DNA from: Nitrospira sp.
GTDB lineage: Bacteria; Nitrospirota; Nitrospiria; Nitrospirales; Nitrospiraceae
NCBI GenBank assembly: GCA_022226935.1
Contig: CP092081.1
Location: forward strand, 1,183,660-1,247,659
Reading direction: 5' to 3'
Length of the DNA stretch: 64,000 nucleotides
The stretch's first letter is position 1; each line of letters starts with the position of its first letter. The translations under genes and the position numbers were made by a program. Below are positions 17,801 to 27,641 of the stretch, in pieces. The notes below the pieces were generated by a model. The model saw only the letters and a list, made by a program, of their open reading frames with translations, made no database searches and was not told the origin of the DNA.

Positions 17801-18625
17801 ATGGAATGGTTTCAAGCGGCGCTCGATCGCTATAAGCAACAGCAGCATCCAAATCCTCCCAGATCCGGTACGGGACGGACCCAGCCCATTCGGCCGGTAC
17901 CGGCCACGATCGTCTACACCCGCACCCGCTCAGTGCAAATTCCCGAACCCGTGCTGCGAGAACAGCGCATTTTAGCCGGCTTTGAGTCGGGCCCGTTCGT
18001 GGATGCGTTCAAAATTCTGCGCACGCAGGTGTTGCATCGGGTCAGGGAGAAGGGCTGGAATGTCATCGGCGTGTCCAGTCCCGGCGAGCGAGAGGGAAAA
18101 ACATTCACCGCCGTCAACCTGGCTGCCAGTCTGGCCATGGATGTCACGCAGTCCGTCCTCCTTGTGGATGCCAATCTCCGGCATCCCAGCGTCCATGAGA
18201 TGTTTGATCTGGGTGACTCCCAAGGCCTGGCTGACTATTTGCTGGACGATGTCCCCATTGAAGAATTGTTGGTGCATCCCGGAATCGGCCGCTTCGTCCT
18301 ACTGCCGGGAGGTCGCACCGTGTCACACTCAGCGGAAGCCCTGACGTCGCCTAAAATGCTGTCCCTCGTCGACGAGTTTAAACATCGCTATCAATCGCGT
18401 ATGATCCTTTTCGACTTGCCTCCGATTCTGCAGACCTCAGATGTGCTGGCCTTTTCGCCGTATCTCGATGCCATGCTGGTGGTGATTGAAGAAGGGCGCA
18501 CAAAAGCGGAAGATGTGGAACGAGCCCTGTCGCTGGTCAAACATTCGACGCCGGTACTGGGGACGGTGGTCAACAAAGTGGGGCACGCGACGGCCACGCC
18601 GGCGAGCATGAAAAGGATGATATAG
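17801..18625 (+). CDS. CpsD/Wzc-like P-loop ATPase (BY-kinase family)
   Basis: 274 residues. Walker A-like SSPGEREGKT near residue 91 and Walker A' VLLVDANLRHPS near residue 119 place it in the bacterial tyrosine kinase/ParA-like family paired with Wzz proteins in exosortase loci. The C-terminus (…ATPASMKRMI) has no tyrosine cluster, so autophosphorylation of a Tyr tail as in CpsD/Wzc is unlikely. A good ribosome site (AAGGAAAAGGG) precedes ATG 17801. Confidence 0.85.
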   Translation: MEWFQAALDRYKQQQHPNPPRSGTGRTQPIRPVPATIVYTRTRSVQIPEPVLREQRILAGFESGPFVDAFKILRTQVLHRVREKGWNVIGVSSPGEREGKTFTAVNLAASLAMDVTQSVLLVDANLRHPSVHEMFDLGDSQGLADYLLDDVPIEELLVHPGIGRFVLLPGGRTVSHSAEALTSPKMLSLVDEFKHRYQSRMILFDLPPILQTSDVLAFSPYLDAMLVVIEEGRTKAEDVERALSLVKHSTPVLGTVVNKVGHATATPASMKRMI

Positions 18626-18632
18626 GCCATCG

Positions 18633-20030
18633 ATGTATAAAAGTTTCTACCAACTCCACAGCAAACCGTTTTCGCTGCTGCCGGACAGCGACTTTCTCTA
18701 CCTCGGCTCGACTCACCGCACCGCCTACAGCCTGTTGGAGTATGGCCTCCTCACCGAAGCTCCGTTCATGGTGCTGACCGGCGATCCCGGCACGGGAAAA
18801 ACCTCCTTGCTGCACCGGTTGATCGCCGACAATCGTGACACCTACTCCATCGGGTTCCTGAGCAATGCCCGCTATGACGTCGAGTATCTGTTGCCCTGGA
18901 TTTTATTGGCCTTGGGTCTCAACACCAAACAGCTCGATCCCGTCGAAGCCCAGCACCTGTTCGCCAAGTTTCTGGCAGAACAAGCGATCCGCAAACGGAG
19001 AGTGGTGCTGATCATGGACGAGGCGCAAAATCTCGGCGTGAAACTTCTGGAGGAGTTGCGACTCCTCTCCAATTTGAATCAGGAAAAGACCCTCCAGCTG
19101 CAAATCATCCTCTCGGGCCAACCTGATTTGCAAACCTTGCTGCGCCGGGTCGATATGACCCAGTTCGCCCAGCGGGTGGTGGTGGACTACCATATTCAGC
19201 CCTTCACCGAAGATGAGGTTGCACAGTACATTCATCACCGCATCCAGCTGTCCGGCTCATCCAGACCGCTGTTCACTCCTCAGGCGTGCGCCCTGACGTA
19301 TCGACTGAGTCAGGGCAATCCGCGGTTAATCAATCAGGTCTGTGAAATGGCCTTGACCTACGGCTTTGCCCAGCAATCTCCACACATCACGACACAATTG
19401 CTGGCGCAGGCTGCACTTGACCGGAGAAAGAATCGCATTCTTCCTCTGTCGGAACTGGAAGATCTGGCTAATATTGCCGCCGCTGATGGAGCAGAGGAGA
19501 CGGAGCGGACGGAAATACGGAAGGAACCGGGACCTCCGCAGGAGGCCTTGCCCGCCGCGACTCACAACAGGCCTCGCCAATCGGCAGAGCACTTTTATGA
19601 GCAGGGCATGGCATTGAGAAAGTCGCAGAAGTTTATCGCCGCCATTGCCCAGTTCCAACAGGCTGCACAAGACCCCGCGTATCATTTGCGGTCGTTCGGC
19701 CAGATCGGTCTGTGCTATCGTGCGCTAGGCCAGGTTCCACAGGCTGTAGCGGCATTTCGAAACGCCTGTGCCGATTACAACGCGCCACGCCAACAGAGCC
19801 TGAGTGTCCGATACCTGCTCGGACGCACACTGGAACAACTGGGGGACAAGCCCGAGGCGTTGGAACAGTACCGCCTGATTTTTCACACGGACCGCACGTT
19901 CAAGGATACGGCGACCCGGCTCTCCAATCTGGAAGGCAACCGCTCTTTACCTGCGGACCATGAACGTCCGGCGTGGGGGATCGGCCAGGCATGGAGACAG
20001 GTGCGTCACCTCTTAAAAGGGGACCGCTAA
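18633..20030 (+). CDS. ExeA-like AAA ATPase with C-terminal TPR segment
   Basis: 465 residues. Walker A GDPGTGKTS near residue 50 and Walker B VVLIMDEAQ near 124-132; the overall fold is the ExeA/GspA-like ATPase (opening YKSFYQLHSKPFSLLPDS) described as part of exosortase/PEP-CTERM systems. Residues about 320-430 look like two or three TPRs (HFYEQGMALRKSQKFIAAIAQFQQA), which most relatives lack. Starts 7 bp after the CpsD-like gene. Probably cytoplasmic, coupling ATP hydrolysis to assembly of the export machinery. Confidence 0.82.
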   Translation: MYKSFYQLHSKPFSLLPDSDFLYLGSTHRTAYSLLEYGLLTEAPFMVLTGDPGTGKTSLLHRLIADNRDTYSIGFLSNARYDVEYLLPWILLALGLNTKQLDPVEAQHLFAKFLAEQAIRKRRVVLIMDEAQNLGVKLLEELRLLSNLNQEKTLQLQIILSGQPDLQTLLRRVDMTQFAQRVVVDYHIQPFTEDEVAQYIHHRIQLSGSSRPLFTPQACALTYRLSQGNPRLINQVCEMALTYGFAQQSPHITTQLLAQAALDRRKNRILPLSELEDLANIAAADGAEETERTEIRKEPGPPQEALPAATHNRPRQSAEHFYEQGMALRKSQKFIAAIAQFQQAAQDPAYHLRSFGQIGLCYRALGQVPQAVAAFRNACADYNAPRQQSLSVRYLLGRTLEQLGDKPEALEQYRLIFHTDRTFKDTATRLSNLEGNRSLPADHERPAWGIGQAWRQVRHLLKGDR

Positions 20031-20067
20031 GCTCACGAGCGTCTCTCATGACATCGCGTCCAGTATT

Positions 20068-22218
20068 ATGAAACAAATTCTGCAATATAATCGTTCAAGC
20101 ACGATTCAGGTGGGGGAGGTACCACCGCCTACCTTACGCGGAAGCGGATTATTAGTGCTCAATGAAGCCTCGCTCATTAGTCCCGGAACAGAAAAATCCA
20201 CGGTCCGAGGCGCGCAACAGTCGCTCGTGAGCCGGGCGATGGAACGGCCGGAAAAAGTCAAAAAAGTTCTGACGGCCTTACACCAGGATGGACTGACCCA
20301 GACCTTGGCGCGCGTCTTCGACAAACTGGATACCCCGATTGCGCTGGGTTATAGCTGCGCAGGCACGGTCGTCGATCTGGCCCGGGATGCAGGCAGCTTC
20401 TCGATCGGTGATCGCGTCGCTTGTGCAGGGCAAAACTATGCGTCTCACGCCGAAATGGTCTACGTCCCGAAGCATCTCTGCGTGAAGATTCCCGAGGCGG
20501 TCGATTTCGAAGATGCCTCTTTTGTGACACTGGGTGCAATCGCACTCCAGGGCGTCCGCCAGGCAGAACCCCGACTCGGCGACCGCATCGCAGTGATCGG
20601 CCTCGGTCTTTTAGGCCAACTCACCGTGCAGTTATTGAAAGCCTCCGGCTGCCGCGTACTGGGATCGGATCTTGACCCTGCCAAACTGGAACTGGCGCGT
20701 CAGTTTGGCGCGGATCTGGCCATCCGTCCCCAGGAATTGACTGAAGCCGCGGAAATGTTTTCGGAAGGGCATGGCGTGGATGCGGTGATCATTACCGCGA
20801 GCACCAAAGACAACGGGCCAATAGAAGTCGCGGGTGACATTGCGCGCAAGAAGGGCAGGGTCGTGGTCGTCGGCGCCGTGGGTATGAATGTGCCGCGCGA
20901 ATCGTACTACAAGAAAGAATTGGAACTGCGGCTGTCTATGTCGTATGGGCCAGGCCGATACGACCCCCAGTACGAGGAGCAGGGCCGGGATTATCCGTTC
21001 GCCTATGTTCGCTGGACTGAACAACGCAACATGCAGTCATTTCTCGAGTTGGTTGCGGAGCGCAAAGTGCTGCTCAAGCCGTTGATCACCCATCGGTTCC
21101 CTATCGAACAGGCCGAGTCCGCCTACGCCTTGATGATGGAAGGCCAGGCGCCATATATCGCCATGGTGATCACCTATCCCTCCGATCGCGCTCGAACATT
21201 GCCGCGCACGATACCGATCGGCGCAGCCCAACCTGCGCGCGCGGTTACTCTTGGCATAATCGGGGCAGGCAATCATGTGAAGGCGATGCTGCTGCCGCCG
21301 TTACAGACGATGAAGAGCGTGGCCATTCAGGGGATTTGCACCGCATCCGGAATCACGGCGAAGACACTCGCCGGGAAAATCGGCGCCGGCTACTGCACGA
21401 GCGACCACCAGGCGATCATGAACGACGGTGCGATCAATACCGTGCTGATCGGCACGCGCCATGACAGCCATGCCGCTTTAGTCGTCAAATCGTTACTCGC
21501 CGACAAACATGTCTTCGTCGAGAAACCCCTCTGCCTCACGGAAGACGAACTGCAGGAGATCCGCGCGACCTATGAAAAAAAGGCCGCAGAGGGTCTACAG
21601 CTTCTGGCGGGATTCAATCGACGATTTTCTCCACACGCGAAGGAAGCCCGGGCCTTTTTTGCGTCACGCGCCAACCCGCTGGTGATGCTCTATCGCATCA
21701 ATGCCGGTCGCGTTCCTCCAGACCACTGGGTGCAGGATCCCAATATCGGTGGAGGACGCATCCTTGGCGAAGTCTGCCATTTCGTGGACTACATGCAGGC
21801 TCTGTCAGGAGCCCTGCCGACTTCCGTCTTCGCGCGTCGGGTGGGGCGCCACAGTTCAGGCATTACGGAAGATCAATGCAGTCTCACGCTCACCTTCGGC
21901 GACGGATCGATGGGAACCATCCTCTATGCCGCCGAAGGCAACTCCGGACTTCCCAAGGAACGCTTTGAAGCTCACGCGGACGGCAGGTCGCTCGTCATGG
22001 ATGATTTCATGGAGACCTCCTTCTACGAAGGTAGCCGCCACCGCACCTTTAAAACGGCAAAACGCGACAAGGGATTTGCCGACGAAATGACAGCATTCGT
22101 CCAAGCCGTCGAACAGGGCGGGCCGCCGGTGATTCCGTTCGATCAGATCGAAGCAGTCACTCGTACCTGCCTGTTGGCCGTCCGAAGCCTGCAATCCGGC
22201 ACCGCATACTCCGTCTAG
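20068..22218 (+). CDS. Two-domain oxidoreductase: zinc-type dehydrogenase plus Gfo/Idh/MocA
   Basis: 716 residues. Residues about 1-370 are a medium-chain (alcohol dehydrogenase-like) domain with an AVIGLGLLGQ nucleotide fold near 176. Residues about 394-716 are a Gfo/Idh/MocA domain, opening LGIIGAGNH and carrying the family motif VFVEKPLC near 482. Such bi-domain enzymes are found in exopolysaccharide and O-antigen loci and presumably oxidise or reduce an activated sugar in two steps. Substrate unknown. It ends the plus-strand EPS cluster. Confidence 0.85.
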   Translation: MKQILQYNRSSTIQVGEVPPPTLRGSGLLVLNEASLISPGTEKSTVRGAQQSLVSRAMERPEKVKKVLTALHQDGLTQTLARVFDKLDTPIALGYSCAGTVVDLARDAGSFSIGDRVACAGQNYASHAEMVYVPKHLCVKIPEAVDFEDASFVTLGAIALQGVRQAEPRLGDRIAVIGLGLLGQLTVQLLKASGCRVLGSDLDPAKLELARQFGADLAIRPQELTEAAEMFSEGHGVDAVIITASTKDNGPIEVAGDIARKKGRVVVVGAVGMNVPRESYYKKELELRLSMSYGPGRYDPQYEEQGRDYPFAYVRWTEQRNMQSFLELVAERKVLLKPLITHRFPIEQAESAYALMMEGQAPYIAMVITYPSDRARTLPRTIPIGAAQPARAVTLGIIGAGNHVKAMLLPPLQTMKSVAIQGICTASGITAKTLAGKIGAGYCTSDHQAIMNDGAINTVLIGTRHDSHAALVVKSLLADKHVFVEKPLCLTEDELQEIRATYEKKAAEGLQLLAGFNRRFSPHAKEARAFFASRANPLVMLYRINAGRVPPDHWVQDPNIGGGRILGEVCHFVDYMQALSGALPTSVFARRVGRHSSGITEDQCSLTLTFGDGSMGTILYAAEGNSGLPKERFEAHADGRSLVMDDFMETSFYEGSRHRTFKTAKRDKGFADEMTAFVQAVEQGGPPVIPFDQIEAVTRTCLLAVRSLQSGTAYSV

Positions 22219-22311
22219 CGCCTTCTCCTTTCAGGGTTTCAGCCACAGCTCAGGCAGGAGGTCTCAAGTTTCGCCCTCCGCAAGCCGATGACGTGGGAGG
22301 GGAGTATTTCC

Positions 22312-23034
22312 ATGGCCTTAGAAATCATCGAAATTGTCGAGGACGACCAGAGTCAGGCCAAGTTGCTTGATCAGATTCTCCGGCAGGCGTCATTCCGGAC
22401 CAATGTCGCATTCGACGGGCCGGCGGGCATGCAGGATGTCTGGCGGATCAAACCCTCCCTCATCATGGCCGATGACAACCTTCCCGGACTGACTGGCCGG
22501 GAAATGTGCAAACGGTTACGGCAGGATCCTTCGACGAAACACATTCCTATCATTGTCATGTCGGGGTTTTCGTCCGAGGAACGCCGGGCGGAAGCACTGG
22601 ACGCGGGGGCCGACGACTTTATCGTCAAACCCTATTCAGGGACGGAACTCCTCGCGCGCGTACGCGCGCTGCTGCGCCGTTGCCGGCAGAGCCAACCGCA
22701 CGATGAAGAACTCGCCGAAGATCTCGCGCTCACTGAACATCTGTATCTCGCGGTGTATCGAGGAAAAAAGATCACGCTGTCTGCGCACGAGTGGAACGCT
22801 CTGCGCCGATTGGCGACGACGGTCGGAAGCGTGGTCCCGCGCGAGGAACTCAAATCCCTGCTGTGGGGGGACGACACACTCATGCACGACGGGGAGCTCG
22901 ATCGATGCCTGGAACAGCTCAATCGAAAATTGTCGGATGACACCCCACCGGTGGACACAATCAAGATTGTTCCCGGAGGTTTCCGCCTGACGATGCTAGC
23001 CTCAGACGACTCCGGTGGACGTGCGATGCATTGA
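22312..23034 (+). CDS. Response regulator with divergent C-terminal output domain
   Basis: 240 residues; start at ATG 22312 after GGAGGGGAG. The receiver looks intact: acidic pair EDD near the N-terminus, phospho-acceptor Asp in IMADDNLPG, and Lys in FIVKPYSG. The C-terminal domain (about 145-235) resembles an OmpR winged helix only loosely (ITLSAHEWNALRRLATTVG, PREELKSLLWGDD). It is a paralogue of the regulator at 32746, with the same layout and a similar degenerate output domain. No kinase is adjacent. The last 33 bp overlap the convergent CHAD gene. Confidence 0.82.
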   Translation: MALEIIEIVEDDQSQAKLLDQILRQASFRTNVAFDGPAGMQDVWRIKPSLIMADDNLPGLTGREMCKRLRQDPSTKHIPIIVMSGFSSEERRAEALDAGADDFIVKPYSGTELLARVRALLRRCRQSQPHDEELAEDLALTEHLYLAVYRGKKITLSAHEWNALRRLATTVGSVVPREELKSLLWGDDTLMHDGELDRCLEQLNRKLSDDTPPVDTIKIVPGGFRLTMLASDDSGGRAMH

Positions 23035-23865
23035 CGAGGGGTCAAGACCTTCAGCAGTCCATACCTGGCCCGATGCCAACGCATCCAATAACCACTGCAA
23101 CCTAGCGGGAACATGCCGGGCTCGTTTCCGGGCTCGCTGCCAATCCTTGTGAATACGTGTCTGCGCCGACCGGCTTAGCTTCTTGCCCCAACGATGAAAA
23201 TCGGCCAGTTCCTCATACCTTCCCAAAACGGCTTGAGCTCGTTTGAGCTGTGACAGCATGTCGCATTTGGCTGCCGCGCGTCCGGGCAACCATTCCGTCT
23301 GATACCGGATCGTCTTCAGGGCAAGACGGAGGGCATGGAGGCGTTTCCGTCTGGGCTTATCCGACGCATCTGCAATGAGCTGTGTGAGCAGGCACTCGTG
23401 CTCATGACGCAAGTCGGCGAGTCGGCGGCTCCACGCATGAAGAGGGGAGCAGATCGCAGCCCGCGCCTGCTTCGAGACGACAAGCTCGATTTGGCGATAG
23501 GTCTCTGCGCGGTTTAGTTTTTTCTTCTGTTTCGTGAGCCGGTCACCGACCAGGGCCAGATCTTTTTGTCTGGCGTCACACCGGATCAAGTATTGCCGGA
23601 AGACCTGGAGCGCGCGCAGTTTGCTCAAGCCTCCCACACAATCCGCCACTGCTCGGGCCTGTTCCACTCTCCCACAGAGTTCCAGCAATGCTTGAAGTCT
23701 TCGGCAGTACGTGCGGATGGCATGTATCGTGTCGGCATACTCCTTTCCCGCCATCACTTGGCGCAGCAAACGGACAACCCTTGCGTGGTGAGAGGCAACC
23801 ATCTTGCCCAACGCTTGAGTAGCGGACTGCGATACGGTATGAATAGAACCTCGCGGCCGCCTCAT
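23002..23865 (-). CDS. CHAD domain protein (probable polyphosphate-binding)
   Basis: About 287 residues from ATG 23865 (a TTG three codons upstream is possible). All-helical and strongly basic with many conserved His, Arg and Lys, for example HAIRTYCRRLQALLEL near residue 50 and RLHALRLALKTIRYQTEWL near 180. This is the CHAD pattern, known to bind inorganic polyphosphate and often encoded near phosphate or polyphosphate genes. Here it faces sixA and sits near ppx and pst. The 3' end overlaps the convergent response regulator gene by 33 bp. It is a single CHAD domain without an attached CYTH phosphatase. Confidence 0.85.
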   Translation of the reverse strand: MRRPRGSIHTVSQSATQALGKMVASHHARVVRLLRQVMAGKEYADTIHAIRTYCRRLQALLELCGRVEQARAVADCVGGLSKLRALQVFRQYLIRCDARQKDLALVGDRLTKQKKKLNRAETYRQIELVVSKQARAAICSPLHAWSRRLADLRHEHECLLTQLIADASDKPRRKRLHALRLALKTIRYQTEWLPGRAAAKCDMLSQLKRAQAVLGRYEELADFHRWGKKLSRSAQTRIHKDWQRARKRARHVPARLQWLLDALASGQVWTAEGLDPSSMHRTSTGVV

Positions 23866-23961
23866 AGCAATCAATCCAATTCTGCGCAGAGGCCCGACAG
23901 AAGATCACCCATTGCTTGAATTATCGCCTGTCCTGGGACTTGTCGTCTATCCCGAAGGAGA

Positions 23962-24465
23962 ATGCTGGTGGATTGTCTCTTGTTTCGACACGGCGTTGCT
24001 TACGATCGTGAGGACTGGCGGGGGAGCGACCAGAACCGGCCGCTCACAGAAAAAGGCCGGATTCGTACCAGGCAATCGAGCAAAGGATTGCTCGCTCTGG
24101 GCCTTATCCCGACGCACATCCTTTCAAGCCCGCTGACACGCGCTCACGACACGGCCAAGATTGTGAAAGCGTTGATGTCCACCGCACCACCGCTGCGGGT
24201 TTGTCAGGAGCTCCATCCGGAGGTCCCTCCGCGCGCGTTGATTGCATTGCTCAACACACTGCCGTCCGACGCGGTGGTCTTGTGCGTGGGGCACGAACCC
24301 CACTTGAGCGCGACAGCCGGAATTCTCCTGACAGGAAAGCGCTGCACCGGGCTCTCGCTCAAGAAGGCAGGCGCCTGCTCGATTCATCTCGAAGGATCCG
24401 TGCGGCCGGCGAAGGGCCACCTTAATTGGTGGCTCACGGCATCGCAGTTGCGGGAACTGGCGTGA
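23962..24465 (+). CDS. sixA: SixA-like phosphohistidine phosphatase
   Basis: 167 residues, histidine phosphatase fold. RHG triad at residues 9-11 (LLFRHGVAYD), a second Arg in SSPLTRAHDTA, and the second catalytic His in VGHEP near 110. Length and the short alpha domain match SixA, which removes phosphate from phosphohistidine on proteins, classically HPt domains. Neighbours are CHAD (divergent) and ppx (convergent), so a role in phosphate or polyphosphate signalling is plausible. Good ribosome site (AAGGAG) before ATG 23962. Confidence 0.85.
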   Translation: MLVDCLLFRHGVAYDREDWRGSDQNRPLTEKGRIRTRQSSKGLLALGLIPTHILSSPLTRAHDTAKIVKALMSTAPPLRVCQELHPEVPPRALIALLNTLPSDAVVLCVGHEPHLSATAGILLTGKRCTGLSLKKAGACSIHLEGSVRPAKGHLNWWLTASQLRELA

Positions 24466-24515
24466 ACCTATGCCCAGGAATGGTCAGAGACGCACGCGTT
24501 CCCAAGAGGCCCGAG

Positions 24516-26069
24516 TCAGCCGGCGTCGTCGTCTCGAGTGGTCGTAATGAACTGCACCGGCCGCTTGAAGACTTTCTCGAATAAATCGCTGCGGCCGCGC
24601 GCGGCCCAGATTTCCAACTCGGCATCCCCCGATACCTGCGCAGTGATCACCACCGTCTTGCCGACTCTGACCTCGACATTTTGCACCACCGAGAACTGGC
24701 TTCGATCCAAGCCGTCGGCGATTCGCAGTAGTGCCGACAACACATTGATGGCGCGCTGAGAGCCAGCCGGCAACACCGTAAATTCGTCATGCTTGCGGGT
24801 AGGTACTGAGCGCCGATGATACCGGGCGACATTCGCGATCAGATCGATTTCCTCGGCGGTAAATCCGGAGAGATCACTGTTCTTGATCAAGTAGTACGCA
24901 TGCTTGTGATGTTGTCGCGAATTGATCATGTAGCCGATGTCGTGCAGGATCGCCGCACACTCCAGCCATTCGCGTTCCCGTGGCCCGAACCCGTGCAACT
25001 CCTTCGTCTGGTCGAAGAGGCGCAACGCCAATCCTGCGACGTGCAGGGCATGCGTCTCCGAGACATGGCAGCGATGGGCGAGGGCAAGGATGTTTCGTTT
25101 CCGCACATCCGGAATGTCCCGTTCCGCCTGAATACGTTCGTGGTGCCGCTGAATGAAGTCGTAAATAATGCCTTCGCGGATGGCTTTATCGCAGATGGTA
25201 AGCTCCGTTTTCTGCAGCAACTCCAGCAGAATTCTGAACACCATGGCGGCCGGAAGCAGGGTGTCCACACGCTTGGGATCGAGCCCTGGCATGGCCAGAC
25301 GGGTTTTCAACGACGCCTCGGCGAGACGCTTTTCGACGGCTGCAATTTCTTTGGCGGATACCCTGGCCAGATTCAGCTGGGGGAGCGGGCGGCCGGTGCG
25401 TTGCAGGTGAATCACCTCGGCCAGGTTGCCTGCCATGCCGGACGTCGCGATAATCTGTTCCACCCGTTTGGTTTTATACGAGCCCAAGGCATTCTTAAGT
25501 TGAACGGTTACCGCCGCTTCCAACTCCCGAAGCATCGATTTGGACGGAGGTGTTTTGGACAGGTACAGATCCTTTAACCGAATCGCGCCCAGCTTCAGAC
25601 TCCGAGCCTGAAAAATGGCCTCGCGATTCCCGACGATCACTTCCACCGAACCACCACCGATATCAATCACCAGCGTGGGCGATTCAGGCAGGGCCACGCT
25701 GTTCTGCACGCCGAGGAAAATCAATCGGGCTTCTTCCGCACCGGTAATCACCCGCACGGTGAGGCCGGTTTGCTGCATGACGTGATCTAAGAACTCGCCG
25801 CCGTTCTTCGCCTCCCGCACGGCGCTGGTCGCCACGCCTTCGATCTGTTCGTAGCCCTTATTCCGGGCCAGATTCACCAGGGTACGGATCACTTCCAATC
25901 CGCGCATCATGGCTTGATCGGACAGGCGCCGGGAGGTAAACACCCCGTCGCCCAGGCGCGTCATATCTTTAAACCGGTCGAGGATTTTATAGGAGTAGTC
26001 CGGCTGGACCTCGGCTAACACCATATGAATGGAGTTGGTGCCGATATCCAGAACAGCCAGCTTGGGCAT
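24516..26069 (-). CDS. ppx: Exopolyphosphatase/guanosine pentaphosphate phosphatase (Ppx/GppA)
   Basis: 517 residues. N-terminal ASKHA ATPase fold with DIGTNSIHM at the start and LVIDIGGGSVE near residue 135, the phosphate-binding loops of the Ppx/GppA family. C-terminal HD-type domain (about 315-500) contains HVSETHALHVAGLA and AAILHDIGYMINSRQHHKHAYY. It should hydrolyse terminal phosphate from polyphosphate or pppGpp. The ATG directly abuts the phoU stop codon, making it the last gene of pstS-pstC-pstA-pstB-phoU-ppx. Confidence 0.92.
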   Translation of the reverse strand: MPKLAVLDIGTNSIHMVLAEVQPDYSYKILDRFKDMTRLGDGVFTSRRLSDQAMMRGLEVIRTLVNLARNKGYEQIEGVATSAVREAKNGGEFLDHVMQQTGLTVRVITGAEEARLIFLGVQNSVALPESPTLVIDIGGGSVEVIVGNREAIFQARSLKLGAIRLKDLYLSKTPPSKSMLRELEAAVTVQLKNALGSYKTKRVEQIIATSGMAGNLAEVIHLQRTGRPLPQLNLARVSAKEIAAVEKRLAEASLKTRLAMPGLDPKRVDTLLPAAMVFRILLELLQKTELTICDKAIREGIIYDFIQRHHERIQAERDIPDVRKRNILALAHRCHVSETHALHVAGLALRLFDQTKELHGFGPREREWLECAAILHDIGYMINSRQHHKHAYYLIKNSDLSGFTAEEIDLIANVARYHRRSVPTRKHDEFTVLPAGSQRAINVLSALLRIADGLDRSQFSVVQNVEVRVGKTVVITAQVSGDAELEIWAARGRSDLFEKVFKRPVQFITTTRDDDAG

Positions 26070-26738
26070 CTAGAAACTCGCGGTAGGAGCGACGTGCCGG
26101 ATGTTCTTGCCTTCAACCATATAGACGACAAGTTCCGCAATGTTGGTCGCGTGATCGGCAATACGTTCGAGCGATTTGGCCACGAACGTCAAACGAATCG
26201 CGCGGGTAATGGTGCGCGTGTCCTCCAGCATAAAGGAGAGCAATTCTCGAAACAACTGTTCGTTCAACTCGTCGACGAAATCGTCGTCCGCGCAGACCTT
26301 CCTCGCCAACACCGGATCGGAATTCACGAAGGCGTCCAGGCACTCCTTGACCATGCGCATGGTCCAATTCGCCATGCGTGGAATGTCGATGTATGGTTTG
26401 AGCTGCGGCTCGCCGTTCAATTCCAATGCACGCTGCGCGATGTTGTCGGCCAGGTCACCCATCCGTTCCAACTCGGAAGAAATCTTCATCCCCGTCGTGA
26501 CGAATCGCAAGTCGCGCGCCGTCGGCTGCTGAAGCGCCAATAACTGGACGCAGAGTTCATCAATCTCGACATCCAAGCCATTGACGTCGTGATCCTGCTT
26601 GATGACGTCGACGGCCAAGTCGGAGTCGCGATCCACCAGAGCCTGCAAAGCCTGCTGAATTTGCGACTCGACCAGGCCGCCCATGCGGAGCAACTGCTGT
26701 TTAAGATGCGCGAGGTCTTGATCGAAGTGTCGTTGCAT
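26070..26738 (-). CDS. phoU: Phosphate transport regulator PhoU
   Basis: 222 residues, two repeats of a three-helix bundle, with the conserved DLAHLKQQLLRMGGLVE opening and RMGDLADNIAQRAL near residue 95. PhoU links the Pst transporter to the PhoR/PhoB pathway and restrains phosphate uptake. Ribosome site GAGGAG lies before ATG 26738. It sits between pstB and ppx as expected. No PhoR-like kinase is in the window. Confidence 0.95.
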   Translation of the reverse strand: MQRHFDQDLAHLKQQLLRMGGLVESQIQQALQALVDRDSDLAVDVIKQDHDVNGLDVEIDELCVQLLALQQPTARDLRFVTTGMKISSELERMGDLADNIAQRALELNGEPQLKPYIDIPRMANWTMRMVKECLDAFVNSDPVLARKVCADDDFVDELNEQLFRELLSFMLEDTRTITRAIRLTFVAKSLERIADHATNIAELVVYMVEGKNIRHVAPTASF

Positions 26739-26759
26739 GGCGCCCGCTCCTCTCGCGAT

Positions 26760-27623
26760 TTATCCGAATCGCCCGGTGATGTAATCTTCCGTTCGCTTGT
26801 CCCGAGGCGTGGTGAAAATGGTTTTGGTATCGCCGAACTCGACGAGCTCGCCCATGAGAAAAAACCCGCACTGATCGGAGACCCGTGCCGCCTGTTGCAT
26901 ATTGTGCGTCACAATGACAACCGTGTAGGTCTCCTTCAAGCGATAGATGAGCTCTTCAATCTTTCCGGTGGCAATTGGATCCAGCGCGGAACAGGGTTCA
27001 TCCATCAGAATGACTTCCGGTTGCACGGCCAAGGCGCGGGCGATACACAACCGTTGTTGCTGGCCGCCGGAGAGCCCGACGGCACTGTGCTGAAGGCGAT
27101 CCTTCACTTCCTCCCAGAGTCCCGCGCCTTGCAAACTATGCTGCACCAACTCATCGAGCGACCGTCTGTCTTTCGTCCCATGTAAACGCGGTCCGTAGGC
27201 CACATTGTCATAGATCGATTTGGGAAAGGGATTCGATTTTTGAAACACCATTCCCACACGTTTCCGCAGATCGGTCACATCAATGGCTGCCTCATAGATA
27301 TCGACCCCGTCCAGCTCCACACGGCCTACCGCGCGCGCGCCTTCCACCAGGTCATTCATGCGATTCAAGCACCGGAGCAGGGTAGACTTTCCACAACCGG
27401 ACGGCCCAATGAAGGCTGTCACGGAATGGCTGCGTACCGTCAATCCCACATGAAAGAGTGCCTGCCGGTGGCCGTAATAAAAGTCGAGATCACGAACCGA
27501 AATTTTCGCCTGCACGGGCGACTCGATAGTCCGGGACGGAGACACGAGCCTGGATGGGGATACGGGCGGGCGGAGCGACACCATCGGCGCCATCGCCGTC
27601 ATCCTGTCTGATCGCACTTCCAT
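26760..27623 (-). CDS. pstB: Phosphate ABC transporter ATP-binding protein PstB
   Basis: 287 residues. Walker [10 protein letters not shown] at 73-81, LSGGQQQRL signature and the [14 protein letters not shown]alker B with its Glu; the ATPase of the Pst phosphate importer. An N-terminal extension of about 38 Pro/Ser/Arg-rich residues precedes the ABC domain, longer than usual. The start at 27623 is supported by a GAGGAG ribosome site 5 bp upstream, so the extension is probably translated. Confidence 0.95.
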   Translation of the reverse strand: MEVRSDRMTAMAPMVSLRPPVSPSRLVSPSRTIESPVQAKISVRDLDFYYGHRQALFHVGLTVRSHSVTAFIGPSGCGKSTLLRCLNRMNDLVEGARAVGRVELDGVDIYEAAIDVTDLRKRVGMVFQKSNPFPKSIYDNVAYGPRLHGTKDRRSLDELVQHSLQGAGLWEEVKDRLQHSAVGLSGGQQQRLCIARALAVQPEVILMDEPCSALDPIATGKIEELIYRLKETYTVVIVTHNMQQAARVSDQCGFFLMGELVEFGDTKTIFTTPRDKRTEDYITGRFG

Positions 27624-27641
27624 ACGAACTCCTCTCTGTGA

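Noticed and set aside
23002..23034. Overlap of the response regulator and CHAD genes as a sign of a misplaced stop
   Set aside because: Both frames are complete, and a short convergent overlap of 33 bp is acceptable; neither end shows a broken domain.
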